A stretch of 64,000 nucleotides of DNA from Halosolutus halophilus (lineage in GTDB: Archaea > Halobacteriota > Halobacteria > Halobacteriales > Natrialbaceae): assembly GCF_022869805.1 (NCBI RefSeq), contig NZ_CP094974.1:3658001-3722000 (forward strand). The letters are read 5' to 3'. Below the pieces are notes generated by a model that saw nothing but the letters and a program-made list of their open reading frames with translations, searched no databases and was not told the DNA's origin. The position numbers and the translations under genes were made by a program. This document shows positions 9,504 to 18,026 of this stretch, one piece after another (position 1 is the first letter of the stretch; each line of letters starts with the position of its first letter).

Positions 9504-10544
9504 ATGACGGACGAGGACGGCGACGAGCACGACGCGCACCACGACCCCGATCGGGAGACGTTCAGCCACGATCCGATCGGGCACGCCGAGGCACGGGCGG
9601 GGATGACCGTCGGCGAACTGGCCGACGAGTACGGCGACGCGGGGATCGGCGCGTCGGCGCTCCACGAGGCGGTGACCGTGGCCGAGGCCATGTTCGACGA
9701 CGACGTGACGGTCTTCTTTTCGCTCGCGGGCGCGATGGTTCCGAGCGGAATGCGTCGGATCGTCGCCGACCTGATCCGCGACGGCTACATCGACGTGCTG
9801 GTGACGACCGGCGCGAACCTCACCCACGACGCCATCGAGGCGATCGGCGGCAAACACCACCACGGCAGCGCCCACGCCGAGGGCAAGACGGAGCGGGAAC
9901 ACGACGAGACGCTCCGGGACGAGGGCGTCGATCGGATCTACAACGTCTACCTGCCACAGGAGTTCTTCGCGACGTTCGAGTCGCACCTGCGAGACGAGGT
10001 CTTCCCCGTTCTCGAGGACGAGGGCGTCGTCGGCATCGAACGGCTCACCCGCGAACTCGGCCGTGCGAACGCCGCGGTCAACGATCGGGACGACGTCGAC
10101 GAGGGCCCCGGAATCGCGGCCGCAGCCTACGAGAACGACGTCCCGATCTACTGCCCCGCGGTCCAGGACTCCGTGCTCGGCCTGCAAGCCTGGATGTACT
10201 CCCAGACGTCCGATTTCTCGCTCGACGCGCTGTCGGACATGACCGCCCTCACCGACCGCGCCTTCGACGCCGAAGAGGCCGGGGCCTTCCTCGTCGGCGG
10301 CGGCGTCCCCAAGAACTTCACCCTCCAGACGATGCTCGTCACGCCCGGCGCCTACGACTACGGCGTCCAGTTGACGATGGATCCCAAACAGACCGGCGGG
10401 CTCTCCGGTGCCACGCTCGACGAGGCCCGATCGTGGGGCAAACTCGAGAAGGACGCCGAGAACGTCTCGGTCTACGCCGACGCGACGATCACGCTGCCGC
10501 TCGTGGTCGCCGCCGCACGGGAGCGCGTCGAGGACGCGCAGTAG
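9504..10544 (+). CDS. dys: Deoxyhypusine synthase
   Basis: A 346-residue protein. Family motifs are clear: VFFSLAGAMVPSGMRR, TTGANLTHD (NAD site), AVQDSVLG, VGGGVPKNF, SGATLDEARSWGKL with the catalytic lysine (equivalent to human Lys329) in SWGK, and YADATITLPL. The enzyme transfers a 4-aminobutyl group (or an agmatine-derived one in some archaea) to the aIF5A lysine using NAD. It completes a hypusination cluster with aIF5A and agmatinase located 2.5-3.7 kb upstream. Confidence 0.95.
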   Translation: MTDEDGDEHDAHHDPDRETFSHDPIGHAEARAGMTVGELADEYGDAGIGASALHEAVTVAEAMFDDDVTVFFSLAGAMVPSGMRRIVADLIRDGYIDVLVTTGANLTHDAIEAIGGKHHHGSAHAEGKTEREHDETLRDEGVDRIYNVYLPQEFFATFESHLRDEVFPVLEDEGVVGIERLTRELGRANAAVNDRDDVDEGPGIAAAAYENDVPIYCPAVQDSVLGLQAWMYSQTSDFSLDALSDMTALTDRAFDAEEAGAFLVGGGVPKNFTLQTMLVTPGAYDYGVQLTMDPKQTGGLSGATLDEARSWGKLEKDAENVSVYADATITLPLVVAAARERVEDAQ

Positions 10545-10637
10545 CGAGTACGGGCGCGCACCGGTCGATCGCTGCCGGGAGTGCATATTCACGGCACAGG
10601 ATCAACCGTCCCGGCGCCGCAGTCCGAGACGACAACG

Positions 10638-11753
10638 ATGCGTGAACACTCGACCCCGGCCTACGACGTCGCCGTCGTCGGTGGCGGCCCCGCGGGCATG
10701 ACGACAGCACTGTACACGACCCGACTCGGCCACCGTACGGCCGTCTTCGAGACGGAGGGTGGCCGTCACGCGACGGTCTCTCACGTCCACAATATGCTCG
10801 GCGTCTCCGAGGACGTCTCCGGACACGAACTGGCGACGCACGCGGTCGACCAGTTCGAACACTACGGCGGCGACTTCTATCCCGATGCGGTGGAGTCCGT
10901 GAGTCGCGTGGACGACGCTCCCGACCGCGACGAAAGCGACGACGAGCCCCGGTTTCGCGTCGAGGCAGCCCACGCGACCGTCGAGGCGGACAGGATCGTC
11001 TTCGCGACCGGCTTCCGCGATCGCAGCCCGGACGTGCCGGAACTGGAGCGGTTTACGGGTCGCGGACTCCACTACTGTCTCCACTGCGACGCGTACACGC
11101 TCGGCGACGGCCCCGTCTTCGTGCTCGGCCACACCGAGAGCGCGGCCCACGTCGCCATGACGATGCTCAATTTCACCGCCGACGTGGACCTCCTGCTGGA
11201 CGGACGAGAACCGGAGTGGGACGCGGAGACCGACGCCCTGCTCGACGCGCACCCGATCGATCGAATCGACACGGCGGTCGTCTCGGCCTACGAGGACGAG
11301 ACGATCGATTCGGACGAGCAGCCGTGGCTCGGCGGCCTCTCGTTCGGGGACGGCACCGAGCGAGACTACCTCGGCGGCTTCGCGATGTACGGCTCCTCGT
11401 ACAACGCCGACCTCGCCGCGGAACTGGGCTGTGATCTCGGCGACGACGGCGCGATCGACGTCGACGACCGCCGGGAGACCAGCGTCGACGGCGTCTACGC
11501 CGTCGGCGACGTCACCCACGGCCAGAATCAGACCACGATCGCGATCGGCGACGGCGCGTACGCCGGCCTCGCGATCCACAAGGACCTCCGTCCGTTCCCG
11601 AAGTCGATCGAGACGGTCGAGAACGAAGCTACTACCGAGGACGCCCCAACGCGGGTTCCCGGGAGCCCGCCCGACCTGCGGGCGCAGATGCGACGGGTAC
11701 GAGAGCTGCAGACGCATCCGGGGCTCCGCGAACCGTCGCCCGGTCGGGACTGA
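10638..11753 (+). CDS. Thioredoxin-reductase-like FAD-dependent oxidoreductase
   Basis: A 371-residue flavoprotein with an N-terminal FAD dinucleotide fold (VAVVGGGPAGMTTAL), a redox Cys pair HYCLHCDAY that matches the CxxC site of thioredoxin reductases, a second nucleotide-binding region (PVFVLGHTESAAHVAM, degenerate), and the closing VDGVYAVGDVTHGQNQT FAD motif. The C-terminal ~45 residues are an extra Pro/Arg-rich tail. The NADPH-site glycine pattern is altered, so it may be one of the haloarchaeal TrxR paralogues with a different electron donor. Confidence 0.85.
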   Translation: MREHSTPAYDVAVVGGGPAGMTTALYTTRLGHRTAVFETEGGRHATVSHVHNMLGVSEDVSGHELATHAVDQFEHYGGDFYPDAVESVSRVDDAPDRDESDDEPRFRVEAAHATVEADRIVFATGFRDRSPDVPELERFTGRGLHYCLHCDAYTLGDGPVFVLGHTESAAHVAMTMLNFTADVDLLLDGREPEWDAETDALLDAHPIDRIDTAVVSAYEDETIDSDEQPWLGGLSFGDGTERDYLGGFAMYGSSYNADLAAELGCDLGDDGAIDVDDRRETSVDGVYAVGDVTHGQNQTTIAIGDGAYAGLAIHKDLRPFPKSIETVENEATTEDAPTRVPGSPPDLRAQMRRVRELQTHPGLREPSPGRD

Positions 11754-11801
11754 TCGGGCGGCCACGGGGCCGGGTCCGGGTCCGCTCCGATGGCTCTCCG
11801 C

Positions 11802-12188
11802 TCAGTACGTCCGGTAGGTCGTCGATCCCACGTCGATCCGGACGAGTTCGTTCTCGGCGTAGGCGTCCGGCTCCGCGCCGTACTTCTCGTTGATCCGTTC
11901 GCGGGCCCGCTCCGTCTCCGTCTCGTCGTCGACGATCGTCGCCGTCCCGAGCAGGGACACCATCCACTTCGTCTCGCCCGCCTCGTCGGCCTGGACGGAG
12001 AGGGCGACGCGGGGGTTCTCGCGGACGTTCGCCAGTTTCCGGCCCGTCGTCACGATCTCGACGGTATCGTCCTCGTACCGGTACCACACCGGCGCGACGT
12101 GGGGCCGCCCCTCGACGCAGGTGCCGAGATGGGCCATCATCGGCTCGCTCTCGAGCAGTCGCTCCGCTTCCGCAGGAACTTCGGCCAC
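11802..12188 (-). CDS. PPOX/F420-type FMN-binding split-barrel protein
   Basis: A 128-residue single-domain protein of the pyridoxamine-5'-phosphate-oxidase-like split barrel (LGTCVEGRPHVAPVWYRY, GRKLANVRENPRVALSVQ, GTATIVDDET). Such proteins bind FMN or F420 and act as small oxidoreductases; residues do not fix which. Convergent with the flavoprotein gene upstream. Confidence 0.85.
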   Translation of the reverse strand: MAEVPAEAERLLESEPMMAHLGTCVEGRPHVAPVWYRYEDDTVEIVTTGRKLANVRENPRVALSVQADEAGETKWMVSLLGTATIVDDETETERARERINEKYGAEPDAYAENELVRIDVGSTTYRTY

Positions 12189-12696
12189 GGTGGGTCACCG
12201 GGCTCGAACGCCAAAAACGATCGCCATGGTGGTGCTGGAGATCGTCGCGGGTCCCGGGTCTTGGCCTCGTGCCTCGCGGTCTCACCGATCGGATCCGACC
12301 GGCGCGTCGGCCTCGACTGCGTCTCCCATCGTCCGGGCCGCCTCTCGGCTGGAGGTTAAGTACTCGGTGACGGAATCGGCGATCGCGAATCGCGTTCAGG
12401 GGCTCTCGTCGCGTTCGCTCGGCCGCTGTCGGTCCAATCCCGGCCGATCGCTCCGTATCGCCGGCACTCGATCGAGTTCCCGTCGTCGATTCTGGACGAG
12501 AGCAACAGCGCAGTGCGCTCGACCCGCGTGGACGTTCCGTTCACACGGTGGGGCGGCCGTATTTGATCCATCATGAACGTTTATGTTGATAGGGTCGAAA
12601 GGGACGAGTACAGATGTCGGTCGTACACGTAGCAGTCTGACTCCGTTTTCCGAGCAGCGTACCGTTTTGCGACGATCCGATCACCACCCGACCGAC
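12189..12696. other. Intergenic stretch without a supported gene
   Basis: GC-rich, with frames on both strands but no family similarity. A 72-codon minus-strand frame at 12356-12574 has a plausible composition but nothing recognisable; it is not called as a gene. Confidence 0.4.
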
Positions 12697-12918
12697 ATGC
12701 ACACACGACGCCAGCAATCACAGACCGACCCCGAACCGAACCGGCAAACTACCCGATCCCGATCGACCACCCGGTCCCCGCCCGCGGCAATCGCCCGCAC
12801 CCCGACCGATCGAGCCCCGCAGACGTTCGCCGGGAGCACCCGCCGCCTCCAGAACCTCGTCGACGAGTTCAACGCCGCGTTCCCCGGTTCGAGGGGCGAT
12901 CGGACGGGGCAGTCGTGA
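12697..12918 (+). CDS. Possible small hypothetical protein
   Basis: A 73-codon frame with an ATG at 12697. The product is Thr/Arg/Pro-rich at the N-terminus and ends in an amphipathic segment (RLQNLVDEFNAAFPGSR). It sits at the chromosomal edge of the island. The composition is unlike the acidic proteins around it, so it may be spurious. Confidence 0.25.
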   Translation: MHTRRQQSQTDPEPNRQTTRSRSTTRSPPAAIARTPTDRAPQTFAGSTRRLQNLVDEFNAAFPGSRGDRTGQS

Positions 12919-13023
12919 GCCGCCGATCCAAACCGTCTTTTGAACGACGGGCGTAGGTCCGATCGGCCGATGACGACGCACCCGCTCCGAGCCGGACTCG
13001 GCACCCGGTTGTGACGAGCCCTA

Positions 13024-13037
13024 TGAGTGCCGAGGCC
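13024..13037 (+). repeat. Left attachment-site repeat of the island
   Basis: Fourteen bases TGAGTGCCGAGGCC, identical to 57342-57355. It lies in an intergenic region. I looked for a tRNA 3' end (T-loop and acceptor stem) on both strands here and saw none, so the target is not an obvious tRNA gene. Confidence 0.7.
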
Positions 13038-13501
13038 TCATAACTGACGTTAGTTTTTACGAGACGGATGGACTAGAGTCTATCGCTTATTTAAGGGAAG
13101 AAAACATCCGTCAAATTCTGAGAACAGGGGCTAGTTCAACCGGTCAGCGTGATGAAGACGCTACCCTTGATCGGCCGATAGGTCAATCCTCGATAGACCG
13201 TGTTATTCGCCCCTCGTCCTGCCGGTCCAGTATATTACGTGCTCGTCGACAAGATCCATCCGTCCCGATGACTCGCTCCATGTTAGACGCGATAATCGAC
13301 GGTGAACGCTCTAAAGGGAAGCCTCATCCAAAAGAATGAACCCGGGCTATAAGCTTGGAAGGCTTCTGTCACAATCCATGTGATTTCACCCATCAAACAG
13401 GGATCAATTCGACACCCCCCTGTCACAACTGGGAAACAATCAAGGCTGAGGTTATCTTATATCCCTCTGCTGAAGTACCTCTAATATTTGATTCTCAGCA
13501 A
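13038..13501. other. AT-rich left margin of the island, no supported gene
   Basis: About 460 bases with no frame of convincing length or composition. It contains no recognisable repeat copy. It marks the abrupt compositional change at the left attachment site. Confidence 0.5.
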
Positions 13502-13624
13502 CTACATAAAGTCTATCGAATCGGGAGCGTCTCCTAGTATGCCATCATCTTTTTCATAGTCGAAGGTACCTGGATCGGGTGCTACACCAAGAAACACCGG
13601 CCCGTTAGGTGTTTGGGTCACCAT
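13502..13624 (-). CDS. Small acidic hypothetical protein (40 aa)
   Basis: A 40-codon gene read from the ATG at 13624 to TAG at 13502. The product has an ordered acidic composition with FLGVAPDPGTFDYEKDDGI and ends DAPDSIDFM, typical of short conserved haloarchaeal proteins rather than random frames. Function unknown. Confidence 0.55.
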   Translation of the reverse strand: MVTQTPNGPVFLGVAPDPGTFDYEKDDGILGDAPDSIDFM

Positions 13625-13704
13625 GTGATTTGCTTATTTCAGTGGAACTACTGCTCATTAAACGTGCGTATTGATCGCTCGGGAGCCTTCCAGATACTTC
13701 AAAG

Positions 13705-13781
13705 AACCGTACGAGATACAGGGCGCGAATGTGGCACGAGATCTGGCCCGATTTGCAACGGGAGTGATCGTTCAGTACAGG
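13705..13781 (-). repeat. Hairpin-repeat family, 5' half, reverse orientation
   Basis: Read on the minus strand it begins CTGTACTGAACGATC and runs through TCGTGCCACATTCGCGCCCT to GTATCTCGTACGG. It matches the first half of the repeat found many times at 47-55 kb. It lies just outside the 13840-14088 gene; the matching 3' half is on the other side of that gene. Confidence 0.75.
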
Positions 13782-13839
13782 CGAACGATATACTGCATCC
13801 AGAAACAGAGACAAGGACCAGCGGCTATCACAGGTTCGT

Positions 13840-14088
13840 ATGGGTGATTCTGATGAGTTGCCGGGTTCTGACTCAGATATAGTCGTAAATCGTGGTGAAA
13901 CGTACAACCACGCCGAACACGACCAAGTTGAAGTCACGGGGATTTGGAAAGGTGTTGAGAAAATTGATAAAGCCCATCATACCGATGAGAAGGATGTGGT
14001 CATCGTCCGGTACTCGGCTGAAATCAACGGAGAGGAGGTTGATGAGCTCACGGATACGTTGGACGAATTTCTCCAGTCGATCGAATAA
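13840..14088 (+). CDS. Small acidic hypothetical protein (82 aa)
   Basis: An 82-residue acidic protein (GDSDELPGSDSDIVVNRGETY, then a compact domain with VEVTGIWKGVEKIDKAHHTDEKD split by a beta-hairpin, and a helical end ELTDTLDEFLQSIE). No function recognised. It is bracketed by two half-repeats of the dispersed family, like the single genes of the 47-55 kb array. Confidence 0.65.
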   Translation: MGDSDELPGSDSDIVVNRGETYNHAEHDQVEVTGIWKGVEKIDKAHHTDEKDVVIVRYSAEINGEEVDELTDTLDEFLQSIE

Positions 14089-14120
14089 TCGAGTTCTCTT
14101 TCCCGCCTGTTCTTCTCCTC

Positions 14121-14228
14121 GGTCAGTTCGCATATCTACGGAACGGCTGGTTCATTAGATTGGGCGTGGAACAAATGAGACCATCGTGCTGAACTCATTC
14201 TCTATATCTCGCACACCGTTCTTGACAG
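14121..14228 (-). repeat. Hairpin-repeat family, 3' half, reverse orientation
   Basis: On the minus strand it reads CTGTCAAGAACGGTGTGCGA, then a TTCAGCACGA block, and ends in ATGAACCAGCCGTTCCG and GATATGCGAACTGACC. All these blocks occur in the same order in the copies at 49.6, 53.0 and 53.4 kb. Confidence 0.8.
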
Positions 14229-14410
14229 GTATTGGTCGATTCAACGCACTGAGTAACGCGTGAGGTCCCGATTCTTCTACTCTAGTTTTCGGCCGCGTGG
14301 CTGGGAACGACGCGAACGTTGATAGTGATCCCCAACGTCAGTTCCTCGTAGGTGGTGAACAACTTCGGCATCGAAGAAGTACGTTATTCAGTCATCCAAT
14401 CACCGAATCC

Positions 14411-15049
14411 ATGCCAGTTGATCCCGTATGCGGAATGGAAATCCCGACGGATGCCGCCGAAGCGACTATCGAATACGAGGGAGAGTCATTTCGCTTCTGT
14501 TCTACGGACTGCCTCGAACTGTTCGAAAGCGGCCCCAAGAAGTACGTCGAAACCCCACACCCGCACCTTGTCGAGGCGAGTGGAGCCGTTCTCCCACGAC
14601 TACCATATGGCCGCGCAAAAGGCGAGTTCGACATCGACATCGAAGATCCTGCGTCATTCCAGGAGGGCGACCGCGTTAGCTTCTCGAAAGTTATCACCGA
14701 CGACGACGTCCGGAAATTCGCCGAAGCGACCAGCGACACGAATGCCCTCCACCTCAATGACGCGTTCGCCGAGAAGACCCGGTTCGGCCACCGGATCGTC
14801 CACGGGACGCTTGTCTCCGGACTGATTAGCGCTGCCCTCGCGTGTTTCCCCGGCCTCACGATCTACATCTCGCAAAATCTGGACTTCCGGCGGCCGGTCG
14901 ACATCGGCGAGTCGCTGACGGCCCAGTGCAAGATCGTCGACGAACTCGAAGACGACCGGTATCGACTCACGACGCGCATCGAAAACGACGCTGACGAGAT
15001 CGTCCTCGACGGGACGGCAACGGTGCTGATCGATCCGCTTCCGGAGTGA
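14411..15049 (+). CDS. YHS-domain / MaoC-type enoyl-CoA hydratase fusion
   Basis: A 212-residue protein from the ATG at 14411. Residues 1-48 form a YHS metal-binding domain (DPVCGMEIPTDAAEATIEYE and FRFCSTDC). Residues ~70-205 form a MaoC hot-dog domain with the hydratase signature DTNALHLNDAFAEKTRFG and RIVHGTLVSGLISAAL, like PhaJ. (R)-specific enoyl-CoA hydratases feed (R)-3-hydroxyacyl-CoA to polyester synthase. The stop overlaps the GTG start of the PhaC-like gene. The fusion of a metal-binding YHS unit to a hydratase is unusual. Confidence 0.85.
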   Translation: MPVDPVCGMEIPTDAAEATIEYEGESFRFCSTDCLELFESGPKKYVETPHPHLVEASGAVLPRLPYGRAKGEFDIDIEDPASFQEGDRVSFSKVITDDDVRKFAEATSDTNALHLNDAFAEKTRFGHRIVHGTLVSGLISAALACFPGLTIYISQNLDFRRPVDIGESLTAQCKIVDELEDDRYRLTTRIENDADEIVLDGTATVLIDPLPE

Positions 15050-16425
15050 CTCGTCTGTATAGCCTGGTCAAGACCATGAATCCGTTCACGGCCCCACTGA
15101 AGATTCAACGCAGAATACAAACCCAGGGAACGGAAGCCGCTGAGACCATGCGCCTTCTTCCAGAGCGACTCGGTGACCTCGCTTCCGTCGAGGTTGGACA
15201 GACCCCGAGTGAGGCTATCTACTCCGAGAACAAACTCGATCTCCTCCACTATGAACCACTCACAGACGACCCGCACGACACACCGCTCCTCGTCGTCTAT
15301 GCGCTGATCAATCGGCCCTACATTCTCGATCTGCAGCCCGACAAGAGTGTAGTTCGCCGATTCCTCGAGGACGGCTTCGACGTCTATCTCATCGACTGGG
15401 GTGAACCGTCCCGGCTCGACGCGTCGCTGACGCTAGGCGACTACGTGAATCGATACATCGACAACTGCGCCGACGTCGTCCGTGAGCGAACTAGAACTGA
15501 CGCCATCAACATCCTCGGCTACTGCATGGGCGGGACGCTGAGTACAATGTATGCGGCGCTCCATCCGGAGAAGGTCAACAATCTCGGGCTCATGGCGACG
15601 GGCCTCTGTTTCGCCGACACCGGTGGCATCCTCGAACAATGGGGAAGCGAGGAGTACTTCGATCCGGGAGCGATCACCGGGACGTACGGGAACGTCCCAG
15701 CGGAGTTTCTCGCTGCGGGGTTCGCCCAGATGAACCCCGTCGATACGTATCTCGGCAAATACACGATCCTCCTCGACAACCTCGACGACAGGACCGCCGT
15801 CGAGAACTTCGGCCGGATGGAACGCTGGGTCCGCGATGGGGTTGACGTCGCGGGGGAAGCCTACCGCCAGTTCATCGAGGACATCTACCAAGAGAACGCA
15901 CTCCACCAGAACGAACTGGTACTAGACGGCGGCCCTGTCGACATCGAGAATCTCACGATGCCTATGTTACAGATCATCGGCTCGTTCGACCGTCTCATCC
16001 CTTCGGAGGCGAGCAAGCCCTTTACTGACGTTATTCCGAGTGCGGACACCGACATCTATGAGTTTCCGACCGGTCACGTCGGGATGGCCGTCTCGGGAAA
16101 GGCTCACGCGGAGTTGTGGCCCCGCGTTGCGACGTGGTTCCGTGAGCGGTCGGCAACACAATCTGAGGAGTCGGCCACGGTCGATCAGGGTGAAGCTGAA
16201 GCAGAGACTGACCAGGATCGATCGTTACAGACGCTCGACGGAATCGGTCCGACGTACGAGGCGCGTCTCCACGACGTCGGGATCACGACGGTGACGAAAC
16301 TCGCAGCCGCAGAACCAGTCTCGCTCGCTGACCGACTCGGTCTCAGTGAATCACGAGTGACGTCCTGGATCGAGCAAGCGAGGCAGTTCACGGGCTCGTC
16401 AGACGATAGTACTGGAAGCAGTTGA
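15046..16425 (+). CDS. phaC: PhaC-like polyhydroxyalkanoate synthase with C-terminal helix-hairpin-helix domain
   Basis: A 459-residue alpha/beta-hydrolase of the class III PHA synthase type. The lipase-like box with the catalytic Cys is GYCMGG (about residue 165), the family marker PVYVIDWG appears as DVYLIDWGEPS, and the charge-relay end is SFDRLIPSEASKPF and FPTGHVGMAVSG. A C-terminal extension (~residues 395-445, LQTLDGIGPTYEARLHDVGI) is a helix-hairpin-helix segment not part of classical PhaC. Start: GTG at 15046 overlapping the previous stop, or ATG at 15076. No PhaE partner is nearby, so polymerase activity would need one supplied elsewhere. Confidence 0.85.
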   Translation: MTRLYSLVKTMNPFTAPLKIQRRIQTQGTEAAETMRLLPERLGDLASVEVGQTPSEAIYSENKLDLLHYEPLTDDPHDTPLLVVYALINRPYILDLQPDKSVVRRFLEDGFDVYLIDWGEPSRLDASLTLGDYVNRYIDNCADVVRERTRTDAINILGYCMGGTLSTMYAALHPEKVNNLGLMATGLCFADTGGILEQWGSEEYFDPGAITGTYGNVPAEFLAAGFAQMNPVDTYLGKYTILLDNLDDRTAVENFGRMERWVRDGVDVAGEAYRQFIEDIYQENALHQNELVLDGGPVDIENLTMPMLQIIGSFDRLIPSEASKPFTDVIPSADTDIYEFPTGHVGMAVSGKAHAELWPRVATWFRERSATQSEESATVDQGEAEAETDQDRSLQTLDGIGPTYEARLHDVGITTVTKLAAAEPVSLADRLGLSESRVTSWIEQARQFTGSSDDSTGSS

Positions 16426-16453
16426 CCGTCGGTTCGTGGTAAGCGACGAATGC

Positions 16454-17041
16454 TTACGTGACGATGATGCCGCCGTCGATCTCCATGTAGGGATGGCCGT
16501 AGCCGCAGTAGGTCAGGCAGCTCAACGTGTAATCGCCACGTCGCGTCGCACTGAGTTGACGAACGGCAGGTCTGGTGGCACTCTGAGGGAGCGCGACTGG
16601 GTGCATCATACCACCAGCCATGTGAACCTGTCCGGATGGCATGATCGCGATGCTGTGGTCGGGATACTGCTCGTTTGCTTCTTCCAGCAGTTCGTGGAAG
16701 TCGCCGTCAGCAGGGGGCGGGATGCGCTCTTCGTTTCGCTCTTCGAGCGCTTCGTGGTCGGGGATGGCCTCGCGGATCGATGATGGAAGAGATTGCATGG
16801 CTTGACTCGAGAGCGTGTTGAACGAAACGACCCGAAGAACATCGTTACGTTGCAGGCTGACACGCTCCAGTTCCTCGCCAGATTCGTCAAAGATGACGAA
16901 GCCCCAGTGGTAGGCTCCGATGTAGATCGTTCTGTCGACACCGCCACCACTGCCTGGAAGGTTCCTGACACAGCCCGCGAGACTTGTGATGCCAGCTCCG
17001 AGCGCCGTCAGGAATTTCCGCCGCTGTACTGTCGGGGACAT
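16454..17041 (-). CDS. Tat lipoprotein with a CuA-type copper site
   Basis: A 195-residue protein with a Tat signal and lipobox (QRRKFLTALGAG then LAGC, lipid Cys24). The mature part is a cupredoxin. Near the C-terminus CLTYCGYGHPYM gives C-x3-C-x3-H-x2-M, the binuclear CuA loop of cytochrome oxidase subunit II and nitrous-oxide reductase; the other His ligand may be in GAYHWGFVIF. No transmembrane helices and no oxidase subunit I are adjacent, so it is an orphan electron carrier or copper chaperone anchored outside the membrane. It heads a run of SHOCT and copper genes on the same strand. Confidence 0.85.
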   Translation of the reverse strand: MSPTVQRRKFLTALGAGITSLAGCVRNLPGSGGGVDRTIYIGAYHWGFVIFDESGEELERVSLQRNDVLRVVSFNTLSSQAMQSLPSSIREAIPDHEALEERNEERIPPPADGDFHELLEEANEQYPDHSIAIMPSGQVHMAGGMMHPVALPQSATRPAVRQLSATRRGDYTLSCLTYCGYGHPYMEIDGGIIVT

Positions 17042-17050
17042 GATGGTGGA

Positions 17051-17419
17051 TTACTGCGACTCCTCGCGGCGGAGCTTCGCACGACGTTCCTCGAACTCCT
17101 CGTCGGAGAGATCACCGCGAGCGTACGCCACTCGGAGTTCCTCGAGGGCGCGGTCTGAGCTCATCGACGGTCCAACGCGGCCGACGAGGCCGCGATAGAG
17201 GAGGTACCCGATACCGACGAGGACGACGAGCCAGACGAGCATCATCCCGATGCCCCACAGAGGTGAGAGGCCGCCAGCCATCCCGCCGCCCCACCACCAC
17301 CCCATCATCCCCATCATCGGCACCGCGAATACCATCATTAGCAGCGGGAACAGGACGATCACTGCGAGAACGATTAGGACGATGCGGAGCAGGCCGTCGG
17401 AGGTGCGCTCGGTGGACAT
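17051..17419 (-). CDS. SHOCT-domain membrane protein
   Basis: About 122 residues from the ATG at 17419. Two transmembrane segments flank a Gly/Met/Trp-rich loop (MMGMMGWWWGGGMAGG), followed by a C-terminal SHOCT motif (ALEELRVAYARGDLSDEEFE). SHOCT is a short helical oligomerisation module. The Met-rich loop could bind Cu(I); that is inference. Ends 9 bases before the CuA lipoprotein start. Confidence 0.85.
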   Translation of the reverse strand: MSTERTSDGLLRIVLIVLAVIVLFPLLMMVFAVPMMGMMGWWWGGGMAGGLSPLWGIGMMLVWLVVLVGIGYLLYRGLVGRVGPSMSSDRALEELRVAYARGDLSDEEFEERRAKLRREESQ

Positions 17420-17544
17420 GGTGAACAACTACGGACTTCGTCGACTGCGTCCATAAAGTTGGACGACCAGTACTGCTCCAGTGATGGCTCCTGACTTGGG
17501 GATAGCCGATACGTTGCTCTGTGTTCTGACTGAGGTGAGTCCAC

Positions 17545-17766
17545 TCAGCAGCAGTCGGAGTCGTCGGGAGACCACTGGCACGCGTCGCCAGTCGTCAAGT
17601 TGTTTTCGTCCACGTAGGTCGAGAGACACGCGTAGTTGCAGAAGTACGTCGGCGATCCACAGTCGTCGGTACAGTCGCGCACACAGATTGGGTCGTGGTC
17701 GAAGATACGCGATCCGCAGTAGGCGCACGTCTCATCGACGTCCGGGAGTTCGACGGTCGTAGACAT
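17545..17766 (-). CDS. Small multi-cysteine zinc-binding protein
   Basis: 73 residues from the ATG at 17766. Cysteines are spaced CAYCGSRIFDHDPIC, RDCTDDCG and FCNYAC, ending DSDCC, a treble-clef or TRASH-like arrangement. Probably a metal-sensing or structural zinc miniprotein. It lies among copper-related genes. Confidence 0.7.
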   Translation of the reverse strand: MSTTVELPDVDETCAYCGSRIFDHDPICVRDCTDDCGSPTYFCNYACLSTYVDENNLTTGDACQWSPDDSDCC

Positions 17767-17861
17767 ACCCGTGCCACGGGGAAGAGTCAAGAAAGTATTT
17801 CGCCAGTTGAACATCCATACTTCGACTCCGGGCTGTCACCGGCGGTAGTGTGCCTGAACTA

Positions 17862-18026
17862 CTAAAATTCGATTGCCCCGATCATTGGCTCTCCCACACA
17901 CTTCGGGCAGTCATCGGTGTCGTATTCTTCCATACAGTGCCGGTGACAGCAGCACCCGCAGTGCTCGCAGACGAACACCCCGTCGTCGCTGGTGCACCGT
18001 GAATCACAGATGTAGCATCGAGCCAT
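17862..18026 (-). CDS. 54-aa RING-like zinc-finger miniprotein
   Basis: Read from the ATG at 18026 to TAG at 17862. Its cysteine and histidine order is CYIC, RC, VCEHCGCCCHRHC and CPKC, i.e. paired CxxC knuckles around an H-x2-C, resembling a RING or PHD cross-brace. It is short enough to be missed by length filters. Function unknown; position suggests metal handling or regulation. Confidence 0.6.
   Translation of the reverse strand: MARCYICDSRCTSDDGVFVCEHCGCCCHRHCMEEYDTDDCPKCVGEPMIGAIEF

Noticed and set aside
12940-13040. tRNA gene at the left attachment site
   Set aside because: I looked for a T-loop and acceptor stem on both strands. The only pairing is CTCGGCAC (12997-13004) with GTGCCGAG (13027-13034), which is not a tRNA arm.
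13355-13537. A 60-codon + strand frame
   Set aside because: Overlaps the better-supported minus-strand 40-aa gene; its composition is unlike haloarchaeal proteins.
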